Shown one piece after another: positions 1-10,996 of a stretch of 64,000 nucleotides of DNA. The stretch spans positions 7,258,501-7,322,500 of the forward strand of contig JAWHQI010000079.1 of the NCBI GenBank assembly GCA_033032865.1, read 5' to 3'. The translations under genes and the position numbers were made by a program. This DNA comes from Dactylorhiza incarnata. Lineage: Eukaryota > Streptophyta > Magnoliopsida > Asparagales > Orchidaceae. The stretch's first letter is position 1; each line of letters starts with the position of its first letter. The notes under the pieces are model-generated. The model worked only from the letters and a program-made list of their open reading frames with translations, was not told the DNA's origin and ran no database searches.

Positions 1-613
1 ACGGAACGAGAACGATCGGAACACTTCCGTCTTTTCTCTCTCGCAAAAAGGGCTCGATCTAAAAACGTCTGTCTCGAAGCCCTAATCACGTTCATTTTAT
101 ACGCAAGGCATAAAATCGGCTATCCGCAGACCAGAGGGAAAAATAGAAAATCTGTCCAGATTTACATTCGCCGAATTCGACTAATCACATTAACCGAATT
201 CGACTAATCACTATAACCGAATTCGGCGAAACCATTTCGATGAATTCGACTATATATAAAATCGGCTATTCACTATAACCGAATTCGGCGAAACCATTTC
301 GACGAATTCGACTATATATAAATTCGGATATATAAATTCGGCGAAACCCTTTAGCCGAATTTGCCATTAGCCGAATTATCTAGTGTAAATCCGTTCGTTT
401 AAACGCTTTAAATGATTTTCCGTTGAGACATTCTCAACTTAATTCCAAGCAGTCACAGGATTGGTCCTCCACTCATATCCAATATGAGTAAGGCCAACAC
501 AATCCTTTCTCCAATTTCTCCAAACGCTTTTATGTGCGACCCTATATGCTCATATTGCGTTGGCAGCAAGAGTAACCGTTGATTGCTTTGAGATCATCTC
601 AGAAACTCCAACA
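1..613 (-). mobile_element. Copia LTR L1, cut by the window edge
   Basis: Read on the minus strand this is the 5' end of a copia LTR, starting TGTTGGAGTTTC at 613. It matches the complete solo LTR at 46140-47110, including the shared stretch around 'TGCCAACGC-ATATGAGC-TA-AGGGTCGCAC'. It interrupts the protease region of element C1: C1 coding resumes exactly at 614. A TATA-like TATAAAA lies near 93-100 on the minus strand. Only 613 bp of an expected ~970 bp are visible, so whether it is solo or part of a full element cannot be said. The predicted TSD on the right is TCTTG (614-618). Confidence 0.75.
165..360. repeat. Degenerate tandem repeat in L1 U3
   Basis: Repeated units built on 'CCGAATTCGGCGAAACC' and 'CCGAATTCGACTAATCAC' alternate through this stretch. 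The sister LTR at 46300-46570 carries a comparable array built on 'TCGTCGGATT' units. Both lie upstream of the TATA box, a typical place for promoter or enhancer repeats in copia LTRs. Copy boundaries are fuzzy. Confidence 0.6.
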
Positions 614-690
614 TCTTGTTCCTGTCATGTGCATAGAGCACCCACTATCCAAATACCAGATAGGAATTTGATTGGTCTTTGGACAAGCCT
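614..690 (-). pseudogene. C1 pol fragment: aspartic protease motif
   Basis: The minus strand encodes WYLDSGCSMHMTG, the retropepsin active-site block (D-S-G) of copia pol polyproteins. The family's function is to cleave gag-pol. Only the motif remains because LTR L1 is inserted directly downstream, after MTG-T-R. It is not in the gag frame: gag stops at 703-705 after WVPKKK and the protease frame opens after a 'TTATTGCAGG' sequence. This implies frameshifting or another way of joining gag to pol, or simple decay. Confidence 0.75.
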
Positions 691-702
691 GCAATAAGAA
701 AA

Positions 703-3061
703 TTACTTTTTCTTAGGAACCCACACAGAGTTGGGTCCTAGAACCTTATAAGTATTAACTGGTATCTTTACTTATTGTTTGAACCTTTGTGCTATGTATG
801 TTGCCACTGGTCTAAGTACTGGTTTCCCAGAATTAATTCTTGGAACAGTTGGGTTGAACCAGCAGTCAAGAGAAAAATGGCCAACCTTTCCACAGCACCA
901 ACATTCATATTTGTTATACCTCCTTTGAGGTCTTTTCACTTCTTTGGGTTGACTGACATTTTGTTTAATTGCCTTATTCAATGGATTTTTGTAAAGTGTT
1001 TCAATGAAATTTGCTGATTTAGTTTTCTTGACAGCAGTAGTTTTCACTATTGGTCTCAGTTCCTCTCCTTTGAATTTGGTGTTTGCTCCAAATACAAAGG
1101 AGTCATGATGAGTTAGTCCTTTTTCTTTGTATAGAGATTTGGCATCACTAATGCTTGGTTGAATTGAGTGAGCTTTGCTAGTGGAACACTCACCCTTCCA
1201 ATGCTTATGCACATCTTCTAGATCATGCTCATTTGTGATAAGCATGGCTTTGTTGAATTTTATAGGTTGCATGGGTGCCTTGTCATTATTTTTAGATTTA
1301 TTTTCTGCCTTCCCATTGTATACTATGCCACATATGTATTGTGCAGAGAATGTGTCTATTATGGGAAGGATAGTTTATGGTTTAGAGAATTTTTCCACAA
1401 GCTTCCTTTCAGCTAGGAGTTTAGCTTCAAGTTCTTTTATTAATTTCTCCTTAGTGCATATTGTCTGAATGTGAATGATAGACATAACTTTCAATTTGCT
1501 AAGCTCCTTGCTTACCTGATTTAGCCTCTCAGCTGTCTCAGAGCATTGGGAGTTAGTCTCTTTTAGTTCAGCTATTTTATTATGTAATTTTTTGTTAATC
1601 TTTTTACTCTTTATGAGAGCTTTAAGAATTGACTCATATTTCTCAAACATTTCATCTAGTGAAATAGTTTTATGTTCAGATTCAGAATCAGATAAAGAAG
1701 TTTTATCAAGTACCTTTACATTGGAGATTGTCTCCTGATCCTCTTCATCACTGAGGGCCATGAGTCCTATTTTTTCTTCTTCATCCTCCTCACTATCAGA
1801 CTTTGATAGTGGGGCTCTTATCATAGATCTCTGGTTCAGAATGTCTTCACTTTCATGGACAGCCATCAGTGCTATGAGTGCCTCTTCACTGTCTGAATCA
1901 GATGATTGAGACTCACTGTCACTGAGAGTGACTTTGCCTTTCTTGGCTATTAGGCTCCTCTCATGTTTCTTGTCAGACTTGTGCCTCCTTTCATCAGACT
2001 TCTTGTTGTTCTTTCTTTTTGATGGACAATCAACAATCATGTGCCCAGATTTCCTGCATCCAAAACACACAATTTCATCTGAATTAGATTTATTATGTTT
2101 AGAGTTATACCTGTCCTTCTTGGAATCTGGTCTGGATCCTTCTGAGTAGTTGGAGTGCTTCTTGGATCTTGGTGGTTGAGAAGACCTAGTTTTCCAGTGT
2201 TGTTTTCTTCTGAGCATCCTCTTCAGCTGTTTGGTGAAGAGTGTCAGTTCACCATCTGATATTTCAGAGTCAGAGTTGCTTGTCACTGATCCTTCAGATT
2301 CAGATGGTATCCTGGAAGGTGATGACATCCTCTCCTTGCTTCTTTTGGAACTTTCTGCCTTCAGAGCAATGGGATTTTCCTTGCTGTGTCCTTCTTCAGC
2401 TTTTCTGGTATTCAGGTGAAGTTCATGGGACAGAAGTTTCCCATATAGATTCTGTGGCTGAATGTTTCCCAGATTTCCCATTTCCCTGATAGCACAGATC
2501 TTGATATCCCATTCTTTGTTCAGGGATCGTAAGAATTTATCATTCAGCTCACAATCTGTAAATGTTCTTCCATAGGTTTTCAGACCATTTACAATTTTGA
2601 AGAATTTCTCCTAGCAGATTGCTATTGAATCTTTCTTGTCTTGTCTGAAAGCCTCATATTGCTGATTCAGAAGAGACTTCCTGTCATCTCTGACTTCTTC
2701 AGCCCCTTCCATATAGACAATGAGAGAATCCCACATTTCTTTGGCACTTGCAGTGTACTAAATTCTGGAAGGTTGAATCCTCAATTGCACTCACAATGAT
2801 GTTCTGAGCTCTCTTATCCATGGTGGCCAGAATCACTTCATCTTTAGTCATTTCAGAATATGTTTTGGGAGTCTTGATACTTCCATCTGTGAATGGGACC
2901 TTCATTGGAACAAAAGGTCCTTCTAGTACTGTGATGTATATCCTAGGGTCAGAGGCTTCCATGAATAATCTGCCCTTTCCTTCCAAATCCCAAAGTTTTC
3001 TTTTCTACAGATTGGTAACTTCATTTATGTGAATTCCTTGTTCCCTTCACTGTTAGCCATC
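703..3061 (-). pseudogene. C1 gag, broken
   Basis: The ATG is at 3061 (MANSEGNKEFT), followed at once by a stop. Recognisable gag then continues in pieces. UBN2-type N-terminal gag lies at about 3030-2490, with a frameshift near 2755 and a stop near 2611. Next are a Ser/Asp-rich stretch, a first CCHC zinc knuckle CFGCRKSGHMIVDC (about 2070-2028), an acidic region and a coiled coil (to about 1375). A second knuckle, CWCCGKVGHFSLDC, lies at about 906-858. The protein would end WVPKKK at 703. An extra in-frame stop sits at 772-774. Gag forms the virus-like particle and binds RNA. All reading frames are damaged, so this is a pseudogene. Confidence 0.8.
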
Positions 3062-3128
3062 ACGACTTAACAAATCTACCCTTAGGAGGTCTTGTTCAGG
3101 CTGTTAAACCTTTTCTTGAACAACCTTC

Positions 3129-3139
3129 CTCTGATACCA
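3129..3139 (-). other. C1 primer binding site (tRNA-iMet)
   Basis: The minus strand reads TGGTATCAGAG, the copia primer site complementary to the 3' end of initiator tRNA-Met. It lies two bases from the LTR end at 3142, the expected spacing. Confidence 0.85.
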
Positions 3140-3177
3140 CTTGAAAGACTTTATTTAAGGGTAGCTAATCACCTAGA

Positions 3178-3194
3178 GGGGGGGGGGGGGGGGG
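3178..3194 (+). repeat. G17 homopolymer
   Basis: Seventeen G inside 'ACCTAGA-(G)n-TGAATAGG', 36 bp from the primer-side LTR end. The same context and homopolymer occur in C2 (19878-19897) and C3 (63489-63504). Confidence 0.95.
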
Positions 3195-3407
3195 TGAATA
3201 GGTTATTTTAAAATCTATTTGCAATTCTTGATTAAATCCTGAATGAATGCAAATAAAGATCAGAGCTTTCAAGAAACAAACACAAACACACAGAATTTTA
3301 TAGTGGTTCCCCTATCTTGGGTAATCCACTTTCCCCCTTCTCCCCTCTAGCACTGTGCTAGATAGGGTTTATATCTCCTCCAAATCTCAGACCACCAAAA
3401 AGGTCTT

Positions 3408-3540
3408 ACAGCTCAGATCTCAACAGATCTTACAGTTTCAGATCTCAACAGATCTTACAGTCTCAGATCTCAACAGATCCTACACTCTCATATCTCAACA
3501 GATCCTACAATCTCATATCTCAACAGATCCTACCTCAGCC
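3408..3540. repeat. 25-bp tandem repeat in C1 LTR
   Basis: The 'TCTCAACAGATC(T/C)TACA' units start about 25 bp apart (CAACAGATC at 3421, 3446 and 3471, continuing with drift). About five copies are present, and looser 'CAGATC' copies continue to about 3660. Confidence 0.8.
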
Positions 3541-4757
3541 TTTATAACAATAGGCTTACACTCAGATTCACCCCTGAATCTTACAACTCAGATCACACCT
3601 AATCCTACACCTTAGATCCATGAAAGATCCTACACTCAGATCTGACAACTCAGATCCTACAGAAATTAAAAGAAGTAGAAGTAACAATTAGACTCAGATT
3701 CTTCAATGTATTGAGTCTTCTTGATCTATCTGAAAGATCAGACAGAAATCTTCAGCAGAACAGCAACAACGAAATGATCTTCTTGAATTGCACAGGCTGT
3801 GATGACTATTCTTCTTTAGGAAGACAGATTCTTCCTCCTTAACCTTCTCTCTTCAGAAAATAAACTCAGCACCAGATTGCTAAAGAAATTTCTTGTAGTA
3901 CGATTCTGAAAGATGAGATGGCTTCTTCAGATTCTTCCTCAGATTTTCTCTCGAACGACGGAGAAGATAATGGCCTTCAATAGGAATTTTCAACTACTAA
4001 ATCATAGGTCCTGCCTTCTATTTATAACCCGCCATCCGTGACATCTGAGACGTTCCTCCACGTCAGCATGACGCAAGATCTTCAACGGTCTTTAGTGGCA
4101 TCAGAATAAAAGAGGAGTTTAGACATGGTCATCATCTCGACATGGCTCAGCTTACTGTAGATGTACTGATACTAATATCTGAACTCAGCGCTTTTCAGGA
4201 AAAAGGCATTGAGCACTGTGTATCTCTGTCGACGCTTTTTCTATAAGGTGTCGAGCGATGTGTAGATGCTCGACACTTTCTACTTAGACTGAATCTCTCA
4301 ACACCTCCTTCTTAGGCGTCGAGTAATCTTTAGTCGTTCAATGCTTTTTATCTGTAGGAGTCAAGCTACGTATAAGAGCTCGACGCTTCTTAACTGTGCC
4401 TTCACATCTAGACTCTTTTTGCTGGCGTTGAGCTAACTGACATTAGTCGACACTTCTTATTCCACGGCGTCGAGCGATATTCCTTGGCTCGACGCTTCTT
4501 GACTTGGTCTCAGATCTTCAGCAGCGACCTTGTCCTTTTGAGATAGCAGACATGGGTCGACGCTTCTGGGTCACAGGCGTCGAGCAATGTGTAGTGTCTC
4601 GATGCTTGTGAACTTAGATGAATTTCTTGAGCACCTAGCTTGACTTGATCTCCTGCACAGTGATTCTAGAAAGTATATCAAATACATTCTGAGGTATATA
4701 TTTGACTTAGGAATGGACTTCTCCAAATCTAGGACATTGTGGGCAATGGTACCAACA

Positions 4758-5087
4758 GTCCTTTTACTCAGGATTATCCTTGCCATCATCTCGAACATGG
4801 GTTTGGATATCCTATCATGAGACCCTACCTTGCAGAGGAGAGCTTTTTCCACAATGTCTGCCAACAGCTTTCCTTGTTGTTTTAAGCTTTTCCTTTCGAG
4901 AGATCCATAGGTTTTGCTCGAATGGCCGCACCAAGCCAGAGCCTTGACAAGGTCTTCCTGAGTAATCTTTTCGTCTTCCTCCCCCTTGGCAAAGGCTGGC
5001 AACTAAAGAGCCCTGTTCAATCTTTTAGGATTCACCTTAACCTTTATCCCGTTAATTTCGCTTTTCACAGACATTCCCTTTGAGCCA
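4758..5087 (-). pseudogene. C2 ORF2, distal part: Transposase_32-like protein
   Basis: The minus strand encodes a stretch with V-x-G-x-K-V-x-V, K-x-L-K-x-x-x-K-L-L-x-D-I-V and K-V-G-S-H-D blocks, ending at ARIILSK where C1 inserted. This order matches, by pattern recall, the 'putative plant transposon protein' family (Pfam Transposase_32), a protein of unknown function carried by plant retroelements. An in-frame stop lies near 5003; the open stretch below it starts at a TTG. The proximal part is at 10741-10976, separated by the T1 insertion. The frame joins cleanly across T1 when one TSD copy is dropped. The end of the ORF is left of the window. Confidence 0.6.
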
Positions 5088-6647
5088 TGATAGTGCATTA
5101 TTTATAGTTATTTTTATATAGTATTTTAGTAGTAATTAATTAGTTTTTATATAATTTTAATTTAATATATATCTAATTTGCTTTGTTTTATATTTTCAGG
5201 GACTTTGGGGCTGCTAATAGCAATTTCAAGCACATAGCCGTGTTCAGGGGAAATTCTGGAGCATTTCTGCAAAAACCCTCAATACACGCCCCAGGTCACG
5301 GGCGTGACCTAGGGGCGTGACCATGGCCACGACCGTGTATCGCTTTCAGCTCACAGAACTCGCTGCCACGTCGGATTAAAGTTACACGCCCCAGGTCACG
5401 GGCGTGACCGGGGGCGTGACCTTCAAGTCACGGGCGTGACTCGCCCAACAAGCATTCAATTCAAGCAGTTTCTGCCGCCGAGTCGTTCCAGCTTACACGC
5501 CCTTGGTCACGGGCGTGACCGAGGCCGTGCCCTCTCCCTCAACTGCCAAATTAACTCCAGATCGCGCCGTTTCCCGCCGTTTCCTGACTCGGTCAAGACA
5601 CGCCCTAGGTCACGGGCGTGACCTAGGCCGTGACCCGTCGAGATGATCAATTTTGGCGGTTTTTCTTCCCCAACGTTCCCGGGCTTTCAAGACGCAATTA
5701 CGCAGCTTACACGCCCTTGGTCACGGGCGTGACCAAGGGCGTGACTCAGCAATTTTCTGCCTATAAAAGCCAGCTGCTGCCAAAGTGATGGGCATCCAGG
5801 CCATGCTTAGTTTGGATCGTTTCTAGTATAGTTTTTCTGCATTTTTCTTAGTGTAACTTTATTTTATGTCTTGTCTTTTTTAATTCCTAGCTTAGATCTA
5901 CTTTACATGCAATTGTACTTTTCTTTACTTAGAAATAAAAATAACTTTCTTCTCAATTATGTTTTGTTAATTTTCATAGTATTTGGTCGGATGAATTCTT
6001 AAGCTTTTATCTTTTCAAAATCTCTTATTCATAGTTTAGTTTGGAAAACTAAGATTTACCGTTGATTTGCAATTTTTGGTTTCATATTTCTAGGGTATGA
6101 TAATCAAGTTTGATCCGTATTTTAGTGTATCGAGAGATCCGTAAATACGGGTAGATCGCTCATCGGTAAAAAGAGTTGTATGCATTCCTCGAGAGAGGGT
6201 GACGCAAATCTTCCGGATTGGAGTCAAATCCAATAGTGGGGCTCACCGCATAAAGCAAGCTTAGGGGTTTCGACTGGCCGAGGGGTCTTAATCGATCAAC
6301 CTAAGGTTAGGTGGTAGTTCTCTCGAGAGAGGTTCTATCATATTTTGGGAACCTCCACGGTCAAGTTTGTCTAAATCGATTTCTTTTGAATTCTAGATTT
6401 ACAAAACATTTCACTTAAGAATGATTCCCGATCAAATGTTTCTTTTCTTCTAATTATTTTCAAAACTCTATTTTACTGCCGATAAAATAATAATAATTTG
6501 CGTGAGTAGAAGTAATCAACAGACCCGTGGAATACGACACTTGATATTTATTTGTTTTGAATATCCTATGCTATGAATGATAGGTGCTCTTGCCTATAGT
6601 TCGCAGAATTTGGAGAATATTATTTACATCTTAAATTTTAGCTATCA
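5088..6647 (+). repeat. T1 left LTR
   Basis: U3 carries six or more copies of an interrupted palindrome of the form GGTCACG-GG-CGTGACC (5285-5750), then TATAAAAG at 5762-5769. The downstream part is AT-rich and includes 'TCGAGAGA' inverted motifs around 6190 and 6320. The right boundary is the base before AGTTTTTGGCGCC. Confidence 0.95.
5285..5750. repeat. CpG-rich palindrome cluster in T1 U3
   Basis: The core GGTCACGGGCGTGACC and variants recur near 5293, 5395, 5510, 5609 and 5719, with half-copies between. Each arm pairs perfectly around a GG spacer. The cluster sits directly upstream of the TATA box and is copied at 9378-9843. Confidence 0.9.
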
Positions 6648-6653
6648 AGTTTT

Positions 6654-6671
6654 TGGCGCCGTTGCCGGGGA
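6654..6671 (+). other. T1 primer binding site (tRNA-Asp type)
   Basis: TGGCGCCGTTGCCGGGGA begins six bases after the LTR. It is complementary to the 3' end expected of plant tRNA-Asp(GUC), the primer described for Athila elements. Confidence 0.85.
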
Positions 6672-6813
6672 GTACTTTTTTGTTGATATTTTGAAAGCGT
6701 GAATTTTATTAATTTTATCATTCTCTTTCTCCACCCCCATTTCTCTTTTTGCTTTTTCTTTTAAAATTCACTTCTATTAGGTAACGGTTGTTTAATTTTC
6801 TTTTTAAAAAAAA

Positions 6814-7794
6814 ATGATGTTATCGCAGTTGGCCGCAAAAGTTGCCGAGCTTCAAAATAAAGTTGATCTTTTGGAAGCCGCGCGAATGCGCCAAATTATT
6901 TGTCATTTTTGTGGGCATCATCATTCTAGTGAGGAATGCTATTTTTCATTTCAAAAATTTTCTCATGAACATCAAATTAATTTTTCTACTGAAAATTATA
7001 ATTTTTATAATGAAAATAATAATTTTTATGATGAAAATAATTTTTCTTTAAATAATGATTTGAATGAATTTCCTTCTTACTCTGATGTTGATTATTCATG
7101 GTGGCAAGGTCACCCGGATAGTTTTCAGTGCGAAAATGGAAATTCCTTCAATTATGATTTGCATTCCTCGCCTTTTCCACAAATTTGTTCTTCTTCTGAT
7201 CTTGAAATTTTTCCGAATGTTATTTCTCCCACTTTAAATGTTTATTCTCAAGATCAAGAAGAACAATTGTACCAAGAATTTCGCAAAGTCATGGAGACAC
7301 CGGACGAATTAGAAAATGAAAATTTTTCTTCTTCTCCTTCGCCCGCCCTTTCTTCTCATTCTCATGAAATTATAATTCATGAAGAAATTGTGTCTCATGA
7401 ATTTTCTCCCCTTTGCATTGATTTTTCTGATAATTCTTTTATTTTTGAAAATAAACAACCGACGCTTAATCATGTATTTTCGCAAGAAACTCCTCCTTGT
7501 GAAAAATTTTCTGACTCGCTAAATCCTGATTCTTTTTATACTAACGATTTTCATGTAGAGGATGAGCCGTTGCAACCAAACGTCTTCACCGATTCATTTG
7601 CCGCTCATCTCCAACAATCCAAATTACCTAAGGTATGTATAGGTAATTTGGATTCGCAATTTCACGCTAACGGACAACGGAAGAGTCAAGAGTATAGCGG
7701 AGGAGTCGCCGGGCAACGGATTTCGGCATGCTCACCTGAGCGTGAATTAAGGGAGTTGCCTGTGCATTTTCAATTTTATTTTCCTTTTTCCTAA
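6814..7794 (+). CDS. T1 gag-like zinc-knuckle protein (326 aa)
   Basis: The ATG at 6814 opens an uninterrupted 326-codon ORF. The N-terminal 30 residues form a short heptad-like helix (LAAKVAELQNKVDLLE). A knuckle follows at about residues 33-45, C-H-F-C...H-S-S-E-E-C, where spacing to the His is 3 or 4 depending on which His is used. The rest is low-complexity: Asn/Phe-rich, then acidic with many Glu, Asp and Ser. The C-terminus ends R-E-L-P-V-H-F-Q-F...F-S, which recurs as LPVHF-x-F in T2 and T3. No capsid fold is recognised. The likely role is RNA binding or packaging, inferred from the knuckle and position. The ORF is intact and the flanking LTRs are identical, so it may still be expressed. 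Confidence 0.75.
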   Translation: MMLSQLAAKVAELQNKVDLLEAARMRQIICHFCGHHHSSEECYFSFQKFSHEHQINFSTENYNFYNENNNFYDENNFSLNNDLNEFPSYSDVDYSWWQGHPDSFQCENGNSFNYDLHSSPFPQICSSSDLEIFPNVISPTLNVYSQDQEEQLYQEFRKVMETPDELENENFSSSPSPALSSHSHEIIIHEEIVSHEFSPLCIDFSDNSFIFENKQPTLNHVFSQETPPCEKFSDSLNPDSFYTNDFHVEDEPLQPNVFTDSFAAHLQQSKLPKVCIGNLDSQFHANGQRKSQEYSGGVAGQRISACSPERELRELPVHFQFYFPFS

Positions 7795-7800
7795 TAATAA

Positions 7801-7852
7801 CCGTCTAGCTTAAAGACGGGAAAAAGAAAGCGCTCTTGGGAGGCACCCCTTG
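7801..7852 (+). promoter_or_regulatory. Post-ORF double hairpin
   Basis: Directly after the stop codon, CCGTC-TAGCTTAAA-GACGG can form a stem-loop. It is followed by AAAGCGCT and a second potential stem, TTGGG-AGGCA-CCCC. T4 carries the same arrangement (45551-45565 and 35744-35760) with a compensating base-pair change. The role is unknown. Confidence 0.55.
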
Positions 7853-9164
7853 CTTATCTTTATTTTTCTTGCCCTTTACTTTTTCCGCATTTTATTTTCT
7901 TTTCCCTCCTACTTGGCTTATAAACATTGGGGACAATGTTTATTTTTAAGTATGGGGGTGTATTCTCCTATATTCAGTTTTTATTAAAAATCCAAAAAAA
8001 AATTAGAAAATCTTTTTCAAAACTCACAAAAAAAATTGATTTTTTTTATTCTTTATTTTCAATTTTGTTATAAAAATTTACAAAATTCAAAAAAATGTTT
8101 TCATTTAAAAAACTATTTTAATTTCCAATAAAATAAATTTTGTAATATTAAATTTCTCCAAACTTCATTTATGCAAAATTGATTTTAATTATGAGTTTTC
8201 TTTATAGGCTTTTTAAAGAGTTTTCTTTTTATGTAGTTTTAATCTTATATTTCTCTTCAAAATATGTTAGATTTAATTTTTAGATGAATTTGATTTAATG
8301 AGTTTTTCATTATCTTGATTTGCTTAGAATATTTCTTAGTTTTACTTTCTCTCTTTAAAATATCATAATTCAATTTTGTAGTAATTGTGTTAAATATCTC
8401 TAGATTTTACTTATATTAACTTGAACTCATAGTTTCTTGTAGATTGCTCAAATTATTTTCTATGCTCTTAAAATGTTTCTTTGGAATTTGTTTAGCCTTT
8501 AAACCCTAGCCCTTCCCCTACCTTTTTGTTAAACCCATTGTTTGGCATAAAAAAATTTTGAAAAGATCATATGTCATGGGATGAGAGGATAAAATTCATC
8601 ATTCCTAAACATATGCACCCAAATCAGTAAAAGATTATATGGCATGGAGTTGAGAGGATAAAATTCATCACTCCTAAACATATACATTTGGGATATAAAA
8701 AGAAGAAGAAATTAAAAAAAAAAAGATGGAAATGAGAGGATAAAATTCATCATTTCCCATATACAAAGTAACTTCTTCAATGCCAATTTTACCCCATTTA
8801 GCCAAGTTCACTTTTTTATCCAAGATATTATTGAGAGAGCATAGTTAATATTTTGTAGTTTTCTAAAAGTTTCTCATGATTGTAAAGTTCTTATAATTTT
8901 AATCTTGGAATATTTTGCTTAATTCAATGCAATTTTGTTTATGAAGATTTAGTTAGAGAATTTCAAAACTAAAATTTATTCTACTCATTTCAATTTATGA
9001 ATTATTAATTATTTCTTATAAATCTGAATTTTAATTTCTTAACTTATTTTGACATGAGTTTTATGAGATTTGAAGTGCATAATTTGAAGTAAATCTTTTT
9101 GGAAATGTCCTATAAATTCTTCTCATACTTATAAATTAGTTTTTGCTCTGGAATAGCAAAAGCT
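7853..9164 (+). other. T1 noncoding 3' interior
   Basis: About 1.3 kb of AT-rich sequence with no convincing ORF. It contains a polypurine-like 'TAAGTATGGGGGTG' at 7947-7960. It also has three copies of a ~30-bp unit 'GAGAGGATAAAATTCATCA' near 8584, 8651 and 8727. Confidence 0.8.
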
Positions 9165-9180
9165 TAAGTATGGGGGTATT
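9165..9180 (+). other. T1 polypurine tract
   Basis: TTAAGTATGGGGGTATT abuts the right LTR and is the expected primer for plus-strand DNA synthesis. Confidence 0.75.
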
Positions 9181-10740
9181 TGATAGTGCATTATTTATAG
9201 TTATTTTTATATAGTATTTTAGTAGTAATTAATTAGTTTTTATATAATTTTAATTTAATATATATCTAATTTGCTTTGTTTTATATTTTCAGGGACTTTG
9301 GGGCTGCTAATAGCAATTTCAAGCACATAGCCGTGTTCAGGGGAAATTCTGGAGCATTTCTGCAAAAACCCTCAATACACGCCCCAGGTCACGGGCGTGA
9401 CCTAGGGGCGTGACCATGGCCACGACCGTGTATCGCTTTCAGCTCACAGAACTCGCTGCCACGTCGGATTAAAGTTACACGCCCCAGGTCACGGGCGTGA
9501 CCGGGGGCGTGACCTTCAAGTCACGGGCGTGACTCGCCCAACAAGCATTCAATTCAAGCAGTTTCTGCCGCCGAGTCGTTCCAGCTTACACGCCCTTGGT
9601 CACGGGCGTGACCGAGGCCGTGCCCTCTCCCTCAACTGCCAAATTAACTCCAGATCGCGCCGTTTCCCGCCGTTTCCTGACTCGGTCAAGACACGCCCTA
9701 GGTCACGGGCGTGACCTAGGCCGTGACCCGTCGAGATGATCAATTTTGGCGGTTTTTCTTCCCCAACGTTCCCGGGCTTTCAAGACGCAATTACGCAGCT
9801 TACACGCCCTTGGTCACGGGCGTGACCAAGGGCGTGACTCAGCAATTTTCTGCCTATAAAAGCCAGCTGCTGCCAAAGTGATGGGCATCCAGGCCATGCT
9901 TAGTTTGGATCGTTTCTAGTATAGTTTTTCTGCATTTTTCTTAGTGTAACTTTATTTTATGTCTTGTCTTTTTTAATTCCTAGCTTAGATCTACTTTACA
10001 TGCAATTGTACTTTTCTTTACTTAGAAATAAAAATAACTTTCTTCTCAATTATGTTTTGTTAATTTTCATAGTATTTGGTCGGATGAATTCTTAAGCTTT
10101 TATCTTTTCAAAATCTCTTATTCATAGTTTAGTTTGGAAAACTAAGATTTACCGTTGATTTGCAATTTTTGGTTTCATATTTCTAGGGTATGATAATCAA
10201 GTTTGATCCGTATTTTAGTGTATCGAGAGATCCGTAAATACGGGTAGATCGCTCATCGGTAAAAAGAGTTGTATGCATTCCTCGAGAGAGGGTGACGCAA
10301 ATCTTCCGGATTGGAGTCAAATCCAATAGTGGGGCTCACCGCATAAAGCAAGCTTAGGGGTTTCGACTGGCCGAGGGGTCTTAATCGATCAACCTAAGGT
10401 TAGGTGGTAGTTCTCTCGAGAGAGGTTCTATCATATTTTGGGAACCTCCACGGTCAAGTTTGTCTAAATCGATTTCTTTTGAATTCTAGATTTACAAAAC
10501 ATTTCACTTAAGAATGATTCCCGATCAAATGTTTCTTTTCTTCTAATTATTTTCAAAACTCTATTTTACTGCCGATAAAATAATAATAATTTGCGTGAGT
10601 AGAAGTAATCAACAGACCCGTGGAATACGACACTTGATATTTATTTGTTTTGAATATCCTATGCTATGAATGATAGGTGCTCTTGCCTATAGTTCGCAGA
10701 ATTTGGAGAATATTATTTACATCTTAAATTTTAGCTATCA
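9181..10740 (+). repeat. T1 right LTR
   Basis: 1560 bp, offset 4093 from the left LTR with no indel. TATAAAAG is at 9855-9862. I saw no mismatch to the left copy in a line-by-line comparison. Confidence 0.95.
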
Positions 10741-10976
10741 AGCCACCCATGGCTTTTGAGTAGAACTCCAGCACTTCTCTTTTTAATATTACTGTTGGCT
10801 CAGAGAGGATGAATTCCAGACCGATGGTTTTGAGCAACTTAATGGTGGACTGGATTTCTTCTGAACCTTCTGAGAATCCGTTCCTCACAACTTTATTTCC
10901 TTCGAATAGAAAATCTTCCTTCTTTGGAGAACACGACGACTTTTTAGGGCTAAAGTAGAGAGTGTTTTAACCTTAA
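10741..10976 (-). pseudogene. C2 ORF2, proximal part: Transposase_32-like protein
   Basis: The minus strand reads a Lys/Ser-rich start (about 10970), then FEGNKVVRNGF...TIKLLKTIGLEF...LKREVLEFYSKAMGG, cut by T1 after Gly-Gly-Leu. The continuation is at 5087 downward. No ATG is visible; an in-frame stop lies just upstream, so the start is lost or read differently. A TATAAATA box on the minus strand (10996-10989) lies about 20 bp upstream of the open frame, suggesting its own promoter. The family call is by pattern only. Confidence 0.55.
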
Positions 10977-10988
10977 TACATTTGACCT

Positions 10989-10996
10989 TATTTATA
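10989..10996 (-). promoter_or_regulatory. Internal TATA box before C2 ORF2
   Basis: TATAAATA on the minus strand, upstream of the Transposase_32-like frame and far from either LTR. It may be chance, since the region is AT-rich, but T3 has a similar internal TATA upstream of its second ORF (39013). Confidence 0.35.

Larger units (their letters stand above)
614..4757 (-). mobile_element. C1: minus-strand Sirevirus-like Ty1/copia element, partial
   Basis: From right to left on the minus strand: 5' LTR (4757-3142), a primer site complementary to initiator tRNA-Met (3139-3129), a broken gag (about 3061-703) and the start of pol with an aspartic protease motif (about 690-614). There C1 is cut by LTR L1. 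The remainder is left of the window. C1 lies inside the Transposase_32-like ORF of element C2; the ORF resumes at 4758. The predicted TSD copy is GTCCT at 4758-4762. Assignment to the Sirevirus side of copia rests on a long gag with coiled coil, two zinc knuckles and a WVPK motif just before pol; this is inferred by pattern. Confidence 0.8.
3142..4757 (-). repeat. C1 5' LTR
   Basis: In plus coordinates the LTR runs from TGAAAGAC (3142) to TACCAACA (4757), with TG...CA ends. It holds a minus-strand TATAAATA box at 4026-4019 and a G17 tract at 3178-3194 close to the primer-site end. It also holds a 25-bp tandem array (3408-3540) and degenerate 'GGCGTCGAGC / GCTCGACGCTT' repeats at 4200-4620. 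The right boundary is supported by resumption of the interrupted C2 ORF at 4758. Confidence 0.75.
5088..10740 (+). mobile_element. T1: complete non-autonomous LTR element
   Basis: A 5653-bp element with LTRs of exactly 1560 bp (5088-6647, 9181-10740) that look identical throughout by eye. The ends are TGATAG...CTATCA and the TSD is a perfect 5-bp AGCCA (5083-5087 and 10741-10745). It has a tRNA-Asp-type PBS, one gag-like ORF (6814-7794), a long AT-rich noncoding region and a polypurine tract. There is no protease, reverse transcriptase, RNase H or integrase. Mobility would need proteins from another element, plausibly Athila-like given the PBS. LTR identity implies a recent insertion. Confidence 0.95.
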
